Assembly (NCBI GenBank): GCA_000992445.2
Contig: LBUF02000016.1
Location: forward strand, 2,073-53,596
DNA length: 51,524 nucleotides
Direction: 5' to 3'
Source: Parcubacteria group bacterium GW2011_GWA2_38_13b
Lineage (GTDB): Bacteria > Patescibacteriota > Minisyncoccia > GWA2-38-13b
The notes under the pieces are model-generated. The model did no database searches, was not told the origin of the DNA, and was given only the letters and a program-made list of their open reading frames with translations. This document shows positions 28,279-37,444 of the stretch, piece by piece. The first letter of the stretch is position 1. Each line of letters begins with the position of its first letter. The position numbers and the translations under genes are program-made.

Positions 28279-28351
28279 GCCCCATCGTCTAGCCTGGTCC
28301 AGGACACCACGCTTTCAATGTGGTAACTCGGGTTCAAATCCCGATGGGGCT
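28279..28351 (+). tRNA. tRNA-Glu (anticodon TTC)
   Basis: GCCCCAT/ATGGGGC acceptor; CTTTCAA anticodon loop; CGGGTTCAAATCCCG T arm; no encoded CCA. Confidence 0.92.
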
Positions 28352-28399
28352 ACAATAAAATAATAATACTTGATAAATAATGTATGCCATTTTGAAATC

Positions 28400-28463
28400 A
28401 ACTCGGGTTCTGGGCCCGAGGCCCATCCGCCTTGGGCGGAAAATCCCGATGGGGCTACAATAA
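28400..28463 (+). repeat. tRNA-Glu 3'-end copy interrupted in its T loop by two tandem 15-bp hairpins
   Basis: AACTCGGGTTC + TGGGCCCGAGGCCCA + TCCGCCTTGGGCGGA + AAATCCCGATGGGGCTACAATAA. Confidence 0.95.
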
Positions 28464-28536
28464 CGAAAATTTTCAATGATTCAATTTTCAAAAGAAAAAT
28501 AATTGAAAATTGATTATAATTTTACCATTTTGATTT

Positions 28537-29580
28537 ATGCTGATTCTTTCCATAGAAACGTCTTGCGATGACACGTCAATCGCTATAATTCAAGTAAACG
28601 GCCGTAAACGGCCTTGTTTTAATATTCTTGCGAATATCGTTTCGTCTCAAACGGAAATTCACGCGCCGTTCGGCGGTGTCGTGCCAAATCTGGCGGCGCG
28701 AGCGCATCAGAGAAATTTGCCGATAGTTTTGGAAAAAGCTTTAAGCGAAGCAAAATTAAAAAATAAAATTGATTTAATTGCCATAACTGTCGGTCCCGGA
28801 TTGGAACCGAGTTTGTGGGCGGGCATCGGTTTCGCGAGATCGCTCGCGCTTGTTTCCAAAATTCCGATGATTGGCGTTGACCACATTAAAGGACATATAG
28901 CCGCTAATTTCTTGAATAATAAAAATATAAAATTCCCCGCGATTTGCCTTGTGGTAAGCGGCGGGCATACGCAGTTGATTTTAATGAAAGAGGTTGGCAA
29001 ATATAAACTTTTGGGCGAAACGCGCGACGACGCGGCCGGAGAAGCGTTTGACAAGGTGGCGAAATTATTGGGGTTGGGGTATCCGGGCGGTCCGATTATT
29101 TCAAAATTAGCGGATAAAATCATAAATTCAAAATTCCAAATTCCAAATTTCAAGTTGCCGCGACCGATGATAAATATAAAAGATTATGATTTCAGTTTTA
29201 GCGGCCTAAAAACAGCAGTACTTTATTTGGTTAAGAATTTTGGTATTAAAAAGACGAAAGATTTAACTCCAGACATTTGCGCCGAATTTCAGCAAGCGGT
29301 TATTGATGTTTTGATCAAAAAAACATTGCGCGCGATAAAAGAATACAATGTAAAAAGCATTTTTTGCGGAGGCGGAGTAATGGCGAATAAAGAACTGCGC
29401 GCGCAATTAAAAACGGCAATTCAAAATGAATTGCCGGATGTTATTTTGCGCATTCCGCCGTCTGAACTTTGCACCGACAATGCCGTAATGACGGGCATTG
29501 CCGGATATTACGAATTTTTACGTGAAGGCGCGGATATGCCGGAAAAGATAAAAGCGAATGTCAATCTGAGTATAAAATAA
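28537..29580 (+). CDS. tsaD: tRNA t6A threonylcarbamoyltransferase TsaD
   Basis: MLILSIETSCDDTSIAI; GVVPNLAARAHQRNL; VVSGGHTQLI; FSFSGLKTAVLY; GGGVMANKELR. Confidence 0.97.
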   Translation: MLILSIETSCDDTSIAIIQVNGRKRPCFNILANIVSSQTEIHAPFGGVVPNLAARAHQRNLPIVLEKALSEAKLKNKIDLIAITVGPGLEPSLWAGIGFARSLALVSKIPMIGVDHIKGHIAANFLNNKNIKFPAICLVVSGGHTQLILMKEVGKYKLLGETRDDAAGEAFDKVAKLLGLGYPGGPIISKLADKIINSKFQIPNFKLPRPMINIKDYDFSFSGLKTAVLYLVKNFGIKKTKDLTPDICAEFQQAVIDVLIKKTLRAIKEYNVKSIFCGGGVMANKELRAQLKTAIQNELPDVILRIPPSELCTDNAVMTGIAGYYEFLREGADMPEKIKANVNLSIK

Positions 29581-29655
29581 AATTCTACGATTAGCGATTA
29601 TTAAGAAAAAACAATAAGGGATTGTTAAATAATTTGTGTATGTTATATTATAAAT

Positions 29656-29871
29656 ATGACCCAAGCGACTATTAATAAATTCAATATTCAAATAGTTAAC
29701 CTGAAACGCGAGGTTCAGGTTTTGCGTTCCTTGGTTATCGGCAATATTATAAAAGATAAAGAGGGTCAATATAGCCATAAATTTATTCAAGAAATATTTT
29801 CGGCTTTAAAAGAGAGATCGACACGATCATTTAATGGTAAGCAGAATTTTCTTTCTTTATTTAAAAAATAA
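29656..29871 (+). CDS. Putative antitoxin
   Basis: 71 aa directly upstream of and 1 nt overlapping the RelE-like ORF. Confidence 0.6.
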   Translation: MTQATINKFNIQIVNLKREVQVLRSLVIGNIIKDKEGQYSHKFIQEIFSALKERSTRSFNGKQNFLSLFKK

Positions 29872-30137
29872 TGTTTCAGATAATTTATGGCGTTAATTTT
29901 TTAAAGTCCGTCAAGAAACTTTCCGAAAAAACGCAAATAAAATTAGCCGATCTTTTATACATTCTTCGAGATGAGCCGTTTGACAGTCGTTTGCATACTA
30001 AAAATCTTAGCGGGCAACTGTTCGGATTATTATCTTTTCGGATTACTCGCGATTGGCGGGTAATTTTTCAATTCAACGGCGTTGAAATAATAAATCTTTT
30101 GCGCGTGGCGCATTGTAAAGATATTTATAGAAAATAA
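29871..30137 (+). CDS. RelE/ParE-superfamily toxin-like protein
   Basis: FLKSVKKLSEKTQIKLADLLYIL...LSFRITRDWRVIFQFNGVEIINLLRVAHCKDIYRK. Confidence 0.8.
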   Translation: MFQIIYGVNFLKSVKKLSEKTQIKLADLLYILRDEPFDSRLHTKNLSGQLFGLLSFRITRDWRVIFQFNGVEIINLLRVAHCKDIYRK

Positions 30138-32270
30138 ATGTCTCAGTATGAACCTCAAAAAACAGAACCGGAAATTTACCGCCTTTGGGAAAAGTCGGGA
30201 TTTTTTAATCCGGATAAATTGCCGAAAAGGCATAAAAAATCGTTTACCGTCATAATGCCGCCGCCGAACGCCAACGGTCCTCTGCATCTCGGTCATGCGA
30301 TTTTTGTAACATTGCAAGACATTATGATCCGCTACAAAAGAATAAAAGGATTTAAAGCGTTATGGCTTCCGGGCGCTGACCATGCTGGATTTGAAACGCA
30401 AGTGGTATTTGAAAAAAAACTGGAAAAAGAAGGCCGATCGCGTTTTCAAATTCCACGCGAACAACTTTACCAAGAAATTATGGAGTTCACCCTCGCTAAT
30501 AAAAAAGTGATGGAGAGCCAGCTAAAGCGACTGGGGGCTTCCTGCGACTGGACAAGGGAAAAATTTACGCTTGATGAAAATGTCATAAAAATCGTTTATC
30601 AAACTTTTGAAAAACTGAAAAACGACGGTTTGCTCTATAGGGGAAAACGTATAATAAACTGGTGCGTTAAGCACCAAACTTCATTATCCGATGTGGAATT
30701 GAAATACGAGGAAAGAAAAAGCCCGCTTTATTACGTGAAATACGATGTGCCGGAATTGCATTCGTTCATTACGGTCGCGACAACAAGACCAGAAACTATT
30801 CCCGCCGATGTTGCCATAGCCGTAAATCCTATTGACAAACGCTATGAAAATTTTATCGGAAAATACGCCGTTAATCCGCTAAATAACGAGAAAATTTTGA
30901 TAATTTCCGACAAAACGGTTGATAAAGATTTTGGCACGGGTGCGTTGAAAATTACGCCGGATCACGATAAAGCGGATGAAGAAATTTTCGGCAAACATCC
31001 GGAAATAAACAAAGAATCAAAACCGGTGATTAATTTTTTCGGAAAAATGGAAGGCGAAAAAATACCCGCAGAACTTGTGGGTCTTAAGGTTTTTGAAGCC
31101 AGGCAAAAAGCAATGGAAATTTTAAAAAACAATAATCGTCTTAATGTTGAATTCGCGCCAGCGGGAATTGACGAAAATTACATCAATAACGCCGCTTTAT
31201 GTTATAAATGCGGATCGCAGATTGAGCCGTTGAATTTGGCAAACCAATGGTTTGTGAAAATGACGGAAAAGCCGAAAGGCGGAAAATTTTCTTTAAGGGA
31301 TTTGGCGGTTAGGGCGGTAAAAAGCGGAAAAATTAAATTTATTCCAAAACGTTTTGAAAAAATATTTTTTCACTGGATGGCTAACATTAAAGATTGGAAC
31401 ATTTCCCGCCAAATAGCGTGGGGAATTAAAATCCCCGATGAAGGCACCGCCGATGTTTTTGACACATGGTTTTCTTCGGGACAATGGCCGTTCGCCGCGC
31501 TGATGTCGGCCAAAAAAGATGATTTTCAGAAATTCTACCCGACTGACGTAATGGAGACCGGTTCCGACATTCTTCTTTTCTGGGTTGCGAGAATGATAAT
31601 GCTTGGGCTGTATGCTACGGGCAAAGTGCCTTTTGAAACCGTTTATTTACATGGGCTTGTGCGCGATATAAATAGGCAAAAAATGAGCAAAAGCAAGGGG
31701 AATGTAATCAGTCCACTGGAGATGAGCGAAAAATATGGCACTGACGCCGTCCGAATGTCCCTTGTTGTCGGCAATACGCCGGGCAGCGATCCCGTTGTCT
31801 CCGAAGATAAAATAAGGGGTTACCGCAATTTTGCCAATAAAATTTGGAACGCGGCAAGATTTGTTATGATGAATTTGCCGGAGAACCTGAAAGATATTGA
31901 CGCATTCGCGAAAAAATCAAGAAAAAACAACGCGCTGAAAACGGAAGATAAAAAAAATCTGAAAGAATTGGCAATGATGGCAAAAAAAATGACGAAAGAT
32001 ATGGATAATTTTAAATTTTATTCCGCGGCCGAACAACTATACCATTATTTTTGGCATGTTTTTGCCGATAAAATAATCGAGTCGTCAAAACCACGCTTGA
32101 ACGGCAGTGATACAAAAGATAAATCGGCCGCCCAATATGTTTTACTGGAAATACTGAAAAAAACTTTGATTCTACTGCATCCGTTTATGCCATTTATCAC
32201 AGAAAATATCTGGCAAACAATACCAAACAAACAAAAAAACCTATTGATGATTGAAAAATGGCCGGAATAA
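30138..32270 (+). CDS. valS: Valyl-tRNA synthetase
   Basis: PPPNANGPLHLGHAIFVTLQDIMIRYKR; INWCVKHQTSLSDVELKYEE; KMSKSKGNVISP. Confidence 0.96.
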   Translation: MSQYEPQKTEPEIYRLWEKSGFFNPDKLPKRHKKSFTVIMPPPNANGPLHLGHAIFVTLQDIMIRYKRIKGFKALWLPGADHAGFETQVVFEKKLEKEGRSRFQIPREQLYQEIMEFTLANKKVMESQLKRLGASCDWTREKFTLDENVIKIVYQTFEKLKNDGLLYRGKRIINWCVKHQTSLSDVELKYEERKSPLYYVKYDVPELHSFITVATTRPETIPADVAIAVNPIDKRYENFIGKYAVNPLNNEKILIISDKTVDKDFGTGALKITPDHDKADEEIFGKHPEINKESKPVINFFGKMEGEKIPAELVGLKVFEARQKAMEILKNNNRLNVEFAPAGIDENYINNAALCYKCGSQIEPLNLANQWFVKMTEKPKGGKFSLRDLAVRAVKSGKIKFIPKRFEKIFFHWMANIKDWNISRQIAWGIKIPDEGTADVFDTWFSSGQWPFAALMSAKKDDFQKFYPTDVMETGSDILLFWVARMIMLGLYATGKVPFETVYLHGLVRDINRQKMSKSKGNVISPLEMSEKYGTDAVRMSLVVGNTPGSDPVVSEDKIRGYRNFANKIWNAARFVMMNLPENLKDIDAFAKKSRKNNALKTEDKKNLKELAMMAKKMTKDMDNFKFYSAAEQLYHYFWHVFADKIIESSKPRLNGSDTKDKSAAQYVLLEILKKTLILLHPFMPFITENIWQTIPNKQKNLLMIEKWPE

Positions 32271-32345
32271 AAAATGGCTATATCGTTTTTTAATTAAAAA
32301 TGTTAAAATAAAAAAGGTTTTTAATAATGATCACAATCGCATATT

Positions 32346-33044
32346 TTGTTTGAAATAATGACAATACTAATCGGTATTTTGCCCAGCGTTATCTGGTTGT
32401 TTTTTTATTTAAGAAAGGACTGCCATCCGGAGCCGAATTCCATGGTTTTACTGATGTTTTTCGCGGGTATTTTTATCGCGCCGATCGCCGTGGTGGTAGA
32501 ACTTTATTTCGGTGAGTTTATTTTAAATCTTTCTCTCGATTATTTTTTAAAATCGTTGATTACCATATTTTTAACAATCGCTTTAACGGAGGAATTATTA
32601 AAATATTTGGCAGTACGGCTGACAATTTTGAAAAATCCCGAATTTGACGAACCGATTGATGCTATGTTATATTTAATTATAGTGGCACTCGGATTTGCGG
32701 CGGCGGAAAATGTCATCACACTCGTAAGACTGGACACAATGAGCGAAGTCGCCGCCATAAGCATTCTGCGTTTTTGGGGAGCTACTTTTTTACATACACT
32801 GGTTTCAGGAATCATTGGTTATCATCTTGCTCTTTCCATGCGCCGAAAATTCTGGAAATCAAAAATTTTTATTTTACGGGGCTTTATTATTGCGGTTATT
32901 ATTCACGGAAGCTACAATTACACCTTAATTAAAGCCGGAAATTTGATTTTTTACATAATCCCCGTTTTAATGTTATTGTCCGCTTTTTATGTTTTCGGAC
33001 AAATAAAAATTTTACGAAAAAAATTATCAATATGTGAAATATAA
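32346..33044 (+). CDS. PrsW-family intramembrane metalloprotease
   Basis: TEELLKYLAVRL; GFAAAENVITL; HTLVSGIIGYHLA; multi-TM. Confidence 0.85.
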   Translation: MFEIMTILIGILPSVIWLFFYLRKDCHPEPNSMVLLMFFAGIFIAPIAVVVELYFGEFILNLSLDYFLKSLITIFLTIALTEELLKYLAVRLTILKNPEFDEPIDAMLYLIIVALGFAAAENVITLVRLDTMSEVAAISILRFWGATFLHTLVSGIIGYHLALSMRRKFWKSKIFILRGFIIAVIIHGSYNYTLIKAGNLIFYIIPVLMLLSAFYVFGQIKILRKKLSICEI

Positions 33045-33133
33045 AGATGCGATTCTAATATACTAATGCGTACTAATTATACTAATATTTATTCGTATCA
33101 TTGGTATAAATTCGTATATTAACATCAATATAA

Positions 33134-33703
33134 ATGTCAAAAAATAAACCATCGTTTTTGCAAAGATTGACTGGCGCTGTTGTTGAAGAAGAAGGAGAAA
33201 GGGAACAAATGGTGCCGCTAAACAGCAAACCGGAAATGGAAGAGATACAGCAAAATTATCAAGAAGAAAAAAAAGTAATTAAAAGCGGCGGAAAAGAAAA
33301 GGAAAATGCGTCTATTGTGAAAGAAAATATTGATATTGAGGCCAAAAAAGATGAAACGTGGCTTTCTGAATCCGAAGGTCAACTGACCATTGATGTTTTC
33401 CAAACCCCTGCCAACATCGTTATTCAATCAACCATCGCCGGAGTTAAACCGGATGATGTGGATATCACTATAACAAATGATACAGTAACGATCAAAGGCG
33501 AGCGTAAAAATGAAGAAATTATCAAAGAAGAAGATTACTATTATCAGGAATGTTATTGGGGAAAATTTTCCCGTTCCGTTATTTTACCGGTTGATGTGAT
33601 CTCGGAAAAAACGGAAGCAAGTATGAAAAACGGCATTCTGACGATTATATTGCCCAAAGCGGAACAATTAAGAACAAAGAAAATACGGATAAAAAGCATT
33701 TAA
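33134..33703 (+). CDS. Hsp20/alpha-crystallin family protein
   Basis: GQLTIDVFQTPANIVIQSTIAGVKPDDVDITITNDTVTIKGERK...YYQECYWGKFSRSVILP. Confidence 0.92.
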   Translation: MSKNKPSFLQRLTGAVVEEEGEREQMVPLNSKPEMEEIQQNYQEEKKVIKSGGKEKENASIVKENIDIEAKKDETWLSESEGQLTIDVFQTPANIVIQSTIAGVKPDDVDITITNDTVTIKGERKNEEIIKEEDYYYQECYWGKFSRSVILPVDVISEKTEASMKNGILTIILPKAEQLRTKKIRIKSI

Positions 33704-33747
33704 TTTTTTGTTTTTTCAGAAAATTTATTACAATCAAACATTTCTTT

Positions 33748-33771
33748 AAAAGCCGTTAATTAACGGCTTTT
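33748..33771. terminator. Perfect 24-bp palindrome, terminator-like
   Basis: AAAAGCCGTTAATTAACGGCTTTT. Confidence 0.75.
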
Positions 33772-33791
33772 AGTTATGGTATACTATTTAT

Positions 33792-35537
33792 ATGCTGCGC
33801 TTTTCAAAAATATCGAAAAAAAACATTTTCAAAATAACCGTTGTTTTTTTAACGATATGGCTAATTCTCGTAATTGCTTTAATCGCGATCAATCACAATA
33901 AAATAATAATCGGCGTAAAAGCCGGGAATATTTATTTGAGCGGAAAAAATAAAGACCAAGCGCGGGAAATATTAACAGCGGAAATAACTGAATTTTACGG
34001 ACAAAAAATCACTATCGCTTATAATAATCTGGAATGGGAAATTTTTCCGGAAGATTTGGGAATAAATTTTGATACTTCCCGTTCATTGGAAAAATATTGG
34101 AATATCGGCCGGGAAAGAAAAAACATTTTTTCCAATATAAACCGGCAAATAAAAGGTGTTTTTCGCAAATACGATTTACCGATGGAAATCAATCTGGATC
34201 GTTCGGTTTTCGCAAAATTTTATCAAAAAAACTTGGCTTATTTGGACAAACCGGCGCGCAACAGCATCCTTGCGTTTAAAGGAAGTTTAGATAATTTTAC
34301 CGTAATCAAAGAAGAATGGGGAGAAATAATAAATAAAGAAAAATTAATAAAAGACATAGAGAATAACGTGGCATTTTTATCGGATTTGCCGATAAAATTG
34401 GAAATTATTACGGATAATCCGGAGACGACTATTTTGGAAAGCAAAATAGCCAAGGAAATTATAAAATATATGGCGAAAAATATTCCACTATTTTTAACGC
34501 TGAATGAAAAAAAATGGGAAATAACAGAAGATGTTCTGATTGATTTTCTGGAATTTCCGGCGGAATATCCGGGGGAAATAGAAAAATATTTTTTATCGGC
34601 CGGACTGCGAAAGTATAATAAAAACAATCGAATTATGGGAGTGGATTTGAACGAAAAGAAAGTAATAGATTATTTGACGGTTTTATCCACGGGCATCAAC
34701 AGAGAACCGGTAAACGCTCAATTGCGTTTTGAAAAAGGACGCGTTGTCGTTTTCGCTCTTTCGCAAAACGGTCTGCGGATTAATACAGAAAAAAGCGCGA
34801 AAAATATGATTAAATCTATAAAAACCGGAAGCAATAATATGGAATTGATTTATGAAGAAATTAAACCGGAAATAGGAACAGATGATATAGATAATTTAGG
34901 GATTACCGCTTTTTTGAGCAAAGGCGAATCAAATTTTTGGGGTTCGCCAGAATCAAGAAAGCGCAATATACAAGTTGGCGCATCAAGATTTCACGGAATT
35001 TTGATAAAACCGAACGAAAAATTTTCTTTCAACGAATTATTGGGAGAAGTTGGTCCGCGAACCGGATATTTGCCGGCATTGGTGATAAAAGACAAAAAAT
35101 TAACAGAAGAATACGGCGGAGGTTTATGTCAGGTCTCCACGACAATATTTCGGGCGGCGATAAACGCCGGTTTAAAAATCACCGAACGTTTCGCTCATGC
35201 TTTTCCCGTAGCTTATTACGGTTCTCCTGGCTTTGATTCAACAATATACCCTCCGAATCCGGATTTGCGTTTCATCAATAACACTCCTGGTTATATTTTA
35301 ATGCAAGCGCAAATAATTGATAATAATTTGATTTTTGAATTATACGGTACGGATGACGGGAGGAAGGTTGAAGTTATCGGCCCAACCCAATATGATATAA
35401 AACCGGATGGATCAATGAAAGCGATGTTGGTTCAGGAAGTCTACGATTCCAAAGAAGAGATTATTCAGAAAGATACATTTTACTCCAATTATAAGTCCCC
35501 TTCGCTGTATCCTATTGATAGAAATCCGTTGGAGTAG
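33792..35537 (+). CDS. VanW family protein with peptidoglycan-binding-like N-terminal repeats
   Basis: GRNIQVGASRFHGILIKPNEKFSFNELLGEVGPRTGYLPA...GGGLCQVSTTIFRAAINAGL. Confidence 0.92.
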   Translation: MLRFSKISKKNIFKITVVFLTIWLILVIALIAINHNKIIIGVKAGNIYLSGKNKDQAREILTAEITEFYGQKITIAYNNLEWEIFPEDLGINFDTSRSLEKYWNIGRERKNIFSNINRQIKGVFRKYDLPMEINLDRSVFAKFYQKNLAYLDKPARNSILAFKGSLDNFTVIKEEWGEIINKEKLIKDIENNVAFLSDLPIKLEIITDNPETTILESKIAKEIIKYMAKNIPLFLTLNEKKWEITEDVLIDFLEFPAEYPGEIEKYFLSAGLRKYNKNNRIMGVDLNEKKVIDYLTVLSTGINREPVNAQLRFEKGRVVVFALSQNGLRINTEKSAKNMIKSIKTGSNNMELIYEEIKPEIGTDDIDNLGITAFLSKGESNFWGSPESRKRNIQVGASRFHGILIKPNEKFSFNELLGEVGPRTGYLPALVIKDKKLTEEYGGGLCQVSTTIFRAAINAGLKITERFAHAFPVAYYGSPGFDSTIYPPNPDLRFINNTPGYILMQAQIIDNNLIFELYGTDDGRKVEVIGPTQYDIKPDGSMKAMLVQEVYDSKEEIIQKDTFYSNYKSPSLYPIDRNPLE

Positions 35538-35576
35538 TATTTTAAAGAATATTAAGAATATTTAATACTTTATTTT

Positions 35577-35676
35577 AGTGGGATGGCTGAGTGGCTGTCC
35601 GCTCATCGCCTGTGGCGTGAGCGGATCCGCGTACTTGTTTATACCTTGTGGTATAAACAAGTACGCGGAAAAGCAC
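35577..35676 (+). repeat. tRNA-Ser(CGA) 5' fragment interrupted in the D loop by two tandem hairpins
   Basis: GTGGGATGGCTGAGTGGCTG + TCCGCTCATCGCCTGTGGCGTGAGCGGA (35598-35625) + TCCGCGTACTTGTTTATACC-TTGT-GGTATAAACAAGTACGCGGA (35626-35669) + AAAGCAC. Confidence 0.95.
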
Positions 35677-35710
35677 AATTTGTTGCATAAAATAATAACC
35701 AGTTTTTAAT

Positions 35711-35797
35711 GGTGGGATGGCTGAGTGGCTGAAAGCACCGCATTCGAAATGCGGCATACTCGCAAGGGTATCGGGGGTTCAAATCCCTCTCCCACCG
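35711..35797 (+). tRNA. tRNA-Ser (anticodon CGA)
   Basis: GGTGGGA/TCCCACC acceptor; CCGCA-TTCGAAA-TGCGG anticodon arm; long variable arm; GGGGTTCAAATCCC. Confidence 0.95.
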
Positions 35798-35959
35798 TAA
35801 TTTAAACTAAAGATAATTCTTTGGTTTAAATTACTGGGGCGGGATTTGAAAGCCGGACTGAAGCCCCGCAATACTGCGGGGCGAAGGAGGCGGGGTCGCG
35901 ACCTTTTTCTTTACCCGTAGGCAAAGAAAAAGAGTTGTGACCAAATCCCTCTCCCACCG
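35797..35959 (+). repeat. tRNA-Ser 3'-satellite element (multi-hairpin) ending in a copy of the tRNA 3' end
   Basis: Hairpin gtaatttaaac...gtttaaattac, then GGGATTTGAAAGCCGGA...GCCCCGCAATACTGCGGGGC...GGCGGGGTCGCGACC...TTGTGACCAAATCCCTCTCCCACCG. Confidence 0.9.
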
Positions 35960-35963
35960 CCAA

Positions 35964-36057
35964 AATTGAGGGTGGAGTTGTTACAAAACCAAGTGTTCAA
36001 ACAATTCAAAAAATCGCCAAGTCGTTAGGCGTTCCTATGGAAGAATTATTAAAATAA
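35964..36057 (+). pseudogene. 3' remnant of an XRE-type HTH regulator
   Basis: Frame reads KIEGGVVTKPSVQTIQKIAKSLGVPMEELLK*; no N-terminus because the tRNA satellite abuts it. Confidence 0.7.
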
Positions 36058-36059
36058 CT

Positions 36060-36647
36060 TTGACCAATATGTTTAATCTCTCAAAAGTTTTTAATAAAAA
36101 ATTATCGGGTAAATTGCTAGGAGAAAAAGCACCTTACTCAATTTCTTTTATCAACTGCCAAATGGATTGGCATGAAATCCCTGTGCTTAAGAAAATGGCC
36201 AAGAAAAATTATCCTACACTTGATAATTTAGTGGGCATACCATCTTCGTATGGGCAGACAAAAAGTGATGTGATTTTGCGTATATTTGTGAATCCAATAA
36301 CCGAAGCTATTGAAAGTGTCTTGTCGGCACAAGACGATAATTTTTTAAATTCGGAAAATAGAAACGAATTGCTCATGCCAATCCTTGGCGCACTTAAACT
36401 TGAGGGAGGTGCTTACGAAATCTCTAAAGCTGAAAATATTTCTGTTGGAGAATCTAAGAAAAAGGTTTTAAGCATTACAAGAAAAACCGAAAACGGTTTG
36501 AAGGCGACATCTTTTAGCCAAAATATTTTTGTGTGTTTGCCCTCATCTCTATTGATATTTAACTTACTGATTACAGACAAAGATGAACCAAAAGCGGATA
36601 TTATAAAATCAGATTTTACTAAAATATTAAGCTCAATTAAATTATGA
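36060..36647 (+). CDS. Hypothetical protein (island operon, gene 1)
   Basis: 195 aa ORF overlapping next gene. Confidence 0.7.
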   Translation: MTNMFNLSKVFNKKLSGKLLGEKAPYSISFINCQMDWHEIPVLKKMAKKNYPTLDNLVGIPSSYGQTKSDVILRIFVNPITEAIESVLSAQDDNFLNSENRNELLMPILGALKLEGGAYEISKAENISVGESKKKVLSITRKTENGLKATSFSQNIFVCLPSSLLIFNLLITDKDEPKADIIKSDFTKILSSIKL

Positions 36648-37054
36648 AAATAAATATAGAAAATTTTGCCGAGGAACAAGGAAAGAAAATCGCTAACGCG
36701 ATTTTGGTTAAACATGACGAGTATCCGTCTCTCTTGGGAAAAGAGAAAAGTCCTACGGGCTTTTTAGGCGATATTAAAAAAGGATATAAAGAGGGTTCTG
36801 AAGTTAACAAAATGGAAAAAGAGATACGCGATAGAGCTTTCCATGAAGCTACTGCCTTTTTCCTAAAAAATACCGATTTAAAATTTGATATTGAGATAAA
36901 GAAAACTCTCACACAACATCTTTCTCAAAAAGCAAAAAATCCTTCTGCTCTTGAGAGGTTAACGCCAGAAGAATTACTCGGTAGTGAAATTCAAAATTAC
37001 GCGGTTGATTTTTTGCTTTCAAATAATGTTTTTGTTTTTGAGAATAATGTATGA
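36644..37054 (+). CDS. Hypothetical protein (island operon, gene 2)
   Basis: 136 aa; 4-nt overlaps with both neighbours. Confidence 0.7.
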   Translation: MKINIENFAEEQGKKIANAILVKHDEYPSLLGKEKSPTGFLGDIKKGYKEGSEVNKMEKEIRDRAFHEATAFFLKNTDLKFDIEIKKTLTQHLSQKAKNPSALERLTPEELLGSEIQNYAVDFLLSNNVFVFENNV

Positions 37055-37440
37055 ATTACACAGGCGTAATAATTGAGGAAAGTTTGGAAAGTAAGGACAT
37101 TCTCAAGGATGTCAAAATTTCAGATACAAAAGTTGAAGAAGTTGTAGAGGAACATAAAACTCCTTGGATAAAACAGTGGACATTACATACTGTCGAGATA
37201 GAGGAAAATCAAGCTGATAATGTCGCGGAAAAAATCAGTAAAGCACTTGATAGCAAACATTCTTGGTATGCCGATTTCAAAAATGATTCTTTTCACTACA
37301 TTATTTTCCGCGACAAATTTTTCAAAGTAGATAGGAGTAAAAAAGAACAATATGACGATGTTGTAAAATTTGGTATCTCACTCGGCATACCAGATTATCA
37401 GCTTGATTTTTCACCTCACATTAAAGAGTGGGAAAGATAA
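37051..37440 (+). CDS. Hypothetical protein (island operon, gene 3)
   Basis: 129 aa; MNYTGVIIEESLESKDILKDVKI...KTPWIKQWTLHTVEIEE. Confidence 0.75.
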   Translation: MNYTGVIIEESLESKDILKDVKISDTKVEEVVEEHKTPWIKQWTLHTVEIEENQADNVAEKISKALDSKHSWYADFKNDSFHYIIFRDKFFKVDRSKKEQYDDVVKFGISLGIPDYQLDFSPHIKEWER

Positions 37441-37444
37441 ATTT

